Source: Caballeronia arvi (GTDB taxonomy: Bacteria > Pseudomonadota > Gammaproteobacteria > Burkholderiales > Burkholderiaceae). Taken from it: 64,000 nucleotides of DNA. The stretch is taken from positions 248,001-312,000 of the forward strand of contig NZ_FCOM02000002.1 of the NCBI RefSeq assembly GCF_001544695.2, written 5' to 3'. Position 1 is the stretch's first letter. Each line of letters opens with the position of its first letter. The notes beneath the pieces were generated by a model that worked only from the letters and a program-made list of their open reading frames with translations, was not told where the DNA came from and ran no database searches. The position numbers were made by a program, and so were the translations under genes. Below are positions 61,813-64,000 of this stretch, piece by piece.

Positions 61813-62163
61813 ATTCCCAAATGGGTATCCGCAAAGCGAGATTTGAAGTCGATGCCGATTGAGGTGCAGGATACCTTCGGCTTTGCGCTGCATCAGGCGC
61901 AGACAGGCAAGAAGCACGAACACGCGAAACCGTTGCAGGGATTCGGATCTGCGGGCGTGCTGGAGGTTGTGGAAACTACGCTGAACGGCACTTACCGCGC
62001 CGTTTATACGGTGAAGCTCAGATATGCGGTGTACGTGTTGCACTGTTTTCAGAAGAAATCGAAACAAGGCATCGGCACGCCGAAGCCGGAGCTGGACATC
62101 ATCCGTACGCGGTTGAAGGCGGCACAGGCACACGCGGAAGGGGCAAGCAATGATCGAGATTGA
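61813..62163 (+). CDS. RelE/HigB-type (Gp49-like) toxin, start codon unclear
   Basis: The body matches phage-derived Gp49/HigB toxins: WVSAKRDLKSMPIEVQDTFG, HAKPLQGFGSAGVLEVVETT, YRAVYTVKLRYAVYVLHCFQ, KKSKQGIGTPKPELDIIRTR. No ATG, GTG or TTG occurs in frame between the parC terminator and the conserved Trp; the only codon at the expected position is ATT (61813). The first standard starts, TTG 61843 and ATG 61852, would remove the first strand. It overlaps the antitoxin by 14 bp. It may use a rare start or be silenced. Confidence 0.7.
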   Translation: MPKWVSAKRDLKSMPIEVQDTFGFALHQAQTGKKHEHAKPLQGFGSAGVLEVVETTLNGTYRAVYTVKLRYAVYVLHCFQKKSKQGIGTPKPELDIIRTRLKAAQAHAEGASNDRD

Positions 62164-62473
62164 GAAAGGAAGCGGCAACGTCTACGCCGATCTGGGACTC
62201 GCCGACGCTGACGAGATGCACGTAAAGGCGCAGCTTGCGGGAAAGATAAGCGAGATCATCAAAGCACGGCGCTGGACGCAACAGCGGGCCGCCGATGCTC
62301 TCGGCATCAGTCAGCCCAAGCTCTCGCAATTGATGCGTGGCCAATTTCGCGGGGTCAGCGAGGCGAAGATGCTCGAACTGCTCGCGCGCCTTGGTCGTAA
62401 CGTGCAGATCGTCGTCGGTCCACCCCGGCGCTCGGCGAGGCCGGGACGGGTCGAAGTCGTATTTGCGGCGTAA
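62150..62473 (+). CDS. HigA-like XRE antitoxin
   Basis: 107 residues. HTH ~40-90: QRAADALGISQPKLSQLMRG with flanking helices (AQLAGKISEIIKARRWTQ, AKMLELLARLGRNVQIVV). Typical partner of Gp49-like toxins, toxin gene first. It should bind the toxin and its promoter. Confidence 0.9.
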   Translation: MIEIEKGSGNVYADLGLADADEMHVKAQLAGKISEIIKARRWTQQRAADALGISQPKLSQLMRGQFRGVSEAKMLELLARLGRNVQIVVGPPRRSARPGRVEVVFAA

Positions 62474-62496
62474 TCGATGCTACCGCTGCGTCGCTG

Positions 62497-63072
62497 TCAC
62501 AATATCGCCTTGTACATCGCGAGCGACTTGCACGTCTGAACCAACCCCTGCTTCAGCAGAATTTCAATGAACCGCTCCGCTTCCATCGGAGGGTGCCGCA
62601 GCTGCTTGCGCTGTTGTTGCGCGGCGTGAATCACGGCGGCCGGCGCAAGATCGAACAACTCATCGACGAATACGTCAGGGTGCCGCGCCTCGATTCCGAA
62701 GGGACTCAATACCCTCTCGGGGAAGTCCTTCTCGTTGAACGTGACGATCACGCTGGCGTTGCTGCGAATGGCTGCCGCCAGCACGTGGCGATCGTCGACG
62801 TCGGGCAAATCCAATCCGGCGATCAGGCTTTCGTGCCCGGTGACGAGCGCATCGGGAATCGCCAGGTCCATCAGCTCGGCCGTCCGATCTACTTGTTCTC
62901 TCGTCAGGTCGGGGCGGTTCTTCAAGAGACTGCGTTTCCACTCTTCGTGAATCTGCAGGCTCCATCTCGCCCGGAACTCTCCCGAGAGCCCGAGCCACAT
63001 GAGAAAGTCTCGCAGCGGAGCCGGATACAACACGCACGCGTCATAAATGACTATGAAACGGGAACTCTTCAT
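62497..63072 (-). CDS. PIN-domain ribonuclease (VapC-like toxin)
   Basis: 191 residues. Acidic site: Asp in FIVIYDACVLYPAPLRDF, Glu in QIHEEWKRSL, Asp pair in GLDLPDVDDRHVLAAAIRSN and Asp in VTFNEKDFPERVL. Longer than classical VapC (~130), matching the PIN group paired with excisionase-type HTH proteins. Start overlaps the upstream stop (ATGA). Confidence 0.9.
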   Translation of the reverse strand: MKSSRFIVIYDACVLYPAPLRDFLMWLGLSGEFRARWSLQIHEEWKRSLLKNRPDLTREQVDRTAELMDLAIPDALVTGHESLIAGLDLPDVDDRHVLAAAIRSNASVIVTFNEKDFPERVLSPFGIEARHPDVFVDELFDLAPAAVIHAAQQQRKQLRHPPMEAERFIEILLKQGLVQTCKSLAMYKAIL

Positions 63073-63536
63073 TCGTAGTCCGTTCCTAGTCTCTGTGCCT
63101 GCTCGGCCAGTGCCTTCATCGCTTCTTCGCTCGTGCGGTCGCGCTCGGCTTTGTATCGCATGACATCGGCAAAGCGGACGCGCCGATGTTTCCCGGTCTT
63201 GTGCGATGGCAGCGCCTCGGCTTCCAGCAGTTTGACGAGATGTGGACGTGAGACATTCAGCAGGTCAGCGGCTTCCTGCGTCGTCAGTTCAGCATGAACC
63301 GGCACGATCTTGACGGCGTTGCCGTCGGCGAGCTCGGCGAGAATGTCGACCAGAAGGCGTAGCGCGGAGGTCGGCAACTCGATCTGATGCGCTTCGTCCT
63401 TATCGTCGAAGATCTGAATCCGCTGTGTCTCGAAACTGGTCGACAGGTACGTGGCGAGTGTGCGTTGTCCCTCGACTGCCGCCTTAACTTCGCGTTCGAC
63501 CGGCAGATTGACGTCGGGATGGATGATTCGTGTCAT
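63069..63536 (-). CDS. Excisionase-type HTH antitoxin of the PIN module
   Basis: 155 residues from ATG 63536. The N-terminal ~75 residues are alpha/beta. The MerR/excisionase-like HTH ~90-135 reads LTTQEAADLLNVSRPHLVKL, LPSHKTGKHRRVRFADVMRY. Translationally coupled to the PIN toxin. The A/T-rich tandem repeat upstream is a candidate binding site. Confidence 0.88.
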   Translation of the reverse strand: MTRIIHPDVNLPVEREVKAAVEGQRTLATYLSTSFETQRIQIFDDKDEAHQIELPTSALRLLVDILAELADGNAVKIVPVHAELTTQEAADLLNVSRPHLVKLLEAEALPSHKTGKHRRVRFADVMRYKAERDRTSEEAMKALAEQAQRLGTDYE

Positions 63537-63575
63537 GGCGTGCCCCGCTTGAATGAGCGTAGAGCGCCATCTTAA

Positions 63576-63607
63576 TCGAAACAAACGAAAATCGAAATAA
63601 ACGAAAC
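63576..63607. repeat. Two tandem 16-bp repeats upstream of the PIN module and CopD gene
   Basis: TCGAAACAAACGAAAA (63576-63591) is followed directly by TCGAAATAAACGAAAC (63592-63607), 14 of 16 identical. It lies in the 74-bp divergent gap, so it may be an operator. Confidence 0.6.
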
Positions 63608-63610
63608 GAA

Positions 63611-64000
63611 ATGAACAAAGCCATCGAAGCGGCGCTCTTTCTGCATTTGCTCGGCGTAGCCGTTTGGATAGGCGGCATGGTCTTCGCGCATTTCTGCCTG
63701 CGTCCTGCGCTCGGCGATCTCACGCCGCAACTACGCCTGCCGCTATGGGAGGCGGTCTTCGCGCGCTTCTTCAACTGGGTGGCGGCCGCTGTGCTCGTGA
63801 TTCTCGTCACCGGCGGCTTTCTGCTCGTTGAGTTCGGCGGCGGTCATGCGGCGTGGCCGCTGCACGCGATGGCCGGGCTCGGCATCGTGATGATGCTCAT
63901 CTTCGGGCATATCCGCTTCGCGGTCTTTCCGCGCATCCGCCGCGCGGTGCAGGCGCAAAACTGGCCCGACGGCGCGCGTGCGGTCGGCACCGTGAGACGG
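63611..64000 (+). CDS. CopD family membrane protein (partial, cut by window end)
   Basis: 130 residues visible from ATG 63611. Membrane segments with the CopD-like start LFLHLLGVAVWIGGMVFAHF (conserved His and Trp-x-Gly-Gly), WVAAAVLVILVTGGFLLVEF and MAGLGIVMMLIFGHIRFAVF. Copper-resistance D family; actual role in copper is not shown. The C-terminus lies outside the window. Confidence 0.85.
   Translation, partial: MNKAIEAALFLHLLGVAVWIGGMVFAHFCLRPALGDLTPQLRLPLWEAVFARFFNWVAAAVLVILVTGGFLLVEFGGGHAAWPLHAMAGLGIVMMLIFGHIRFAVFPRIRRAVQAQNWPDGARAVGTVRR

Overview
The window is high-GC DNA from a Burkholderiaceae chromosome, probably Paraburkholderia, Caballeronia or Burkholderia. The pointers are a glucokinase fused to an RpiR/HexR regulator beside zwf, pgl and a glucose-type ABC transporter, tandem Gram-negative porins, hisQMP, an isolated rpoN, and parE-parC. 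No insertion sequence, prophage or CRISPR array was seen. Gene density is high and both ends cut through genes.

Layout. 1-0.7 kb: a HicA-like/HTH gene pair with its own palindromic operator. 0.8-10 kb: glucose uptake and entry into catabolism, with an ABC importer (minus strand) divergent from zwf-pgl-glk/hexR; a 19-bp palindrome sits on the zwf -10 box and is the likely HexR operator. 10-14 kb: an alpha/beta hydrolase with a Cys nucleophile and two tandem porins. 14-17 kb: hisQMP-type amino-acid importer without a binding protein. 17-23 kb: pirin, a Spy/CpxP-like periplasmic protein divergent from a two-component system, and a membrane diguanylate cyclase. 23.5-27.4 kb: a NitT/TauT-type ABC transporter without a binding protein, then hicAB. 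27.5-28.6 kb: two tandem paralogous lipoproteins.

28.8-45.8 kb is the most interesting part. An rpoN gene outside the usual lptB-rpoN-hpf-ptsN context lies among two sigma54 enhancer-binding proteins and at least nine sequences with the -24/-12 sigma54 pattern (GG-N10-GC plus most flanking consensus bases). These lie upstream of small stress-type genes: an ElaB-like operon, a Pro-rich peptide, otsA, an acidic disordered protein, a BON-domain protein, a four-helix-bundle protein, a short membrane protein, a pfpI-DUF4142-DUF1488 operon and a YbhB/PEBP protein. Read together they look like a compact, locally encoded sigma54 regulon for envelope, osmotic and general stress. This is an inference from sequence patterns read by eye.

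45.9-64 kb: a PAS-PAS-GGDEF protein, a TetR regulator next to a shikimate dehydrogenase and a 3-dehydroshikimate dehydratase (protocatechuate-forming route), tRNA-Arg(CCT), a DUF4239 membrane protein with an overlapping methyltransferase gene, rubredoxin, DUF4399, the ABC-F ATPase Uup, topoisomerase IV (parE, parC), two toxin-antitoxin modules (HigBA-like and PIN/excisionase-type), and the start of a CopD-family gene.
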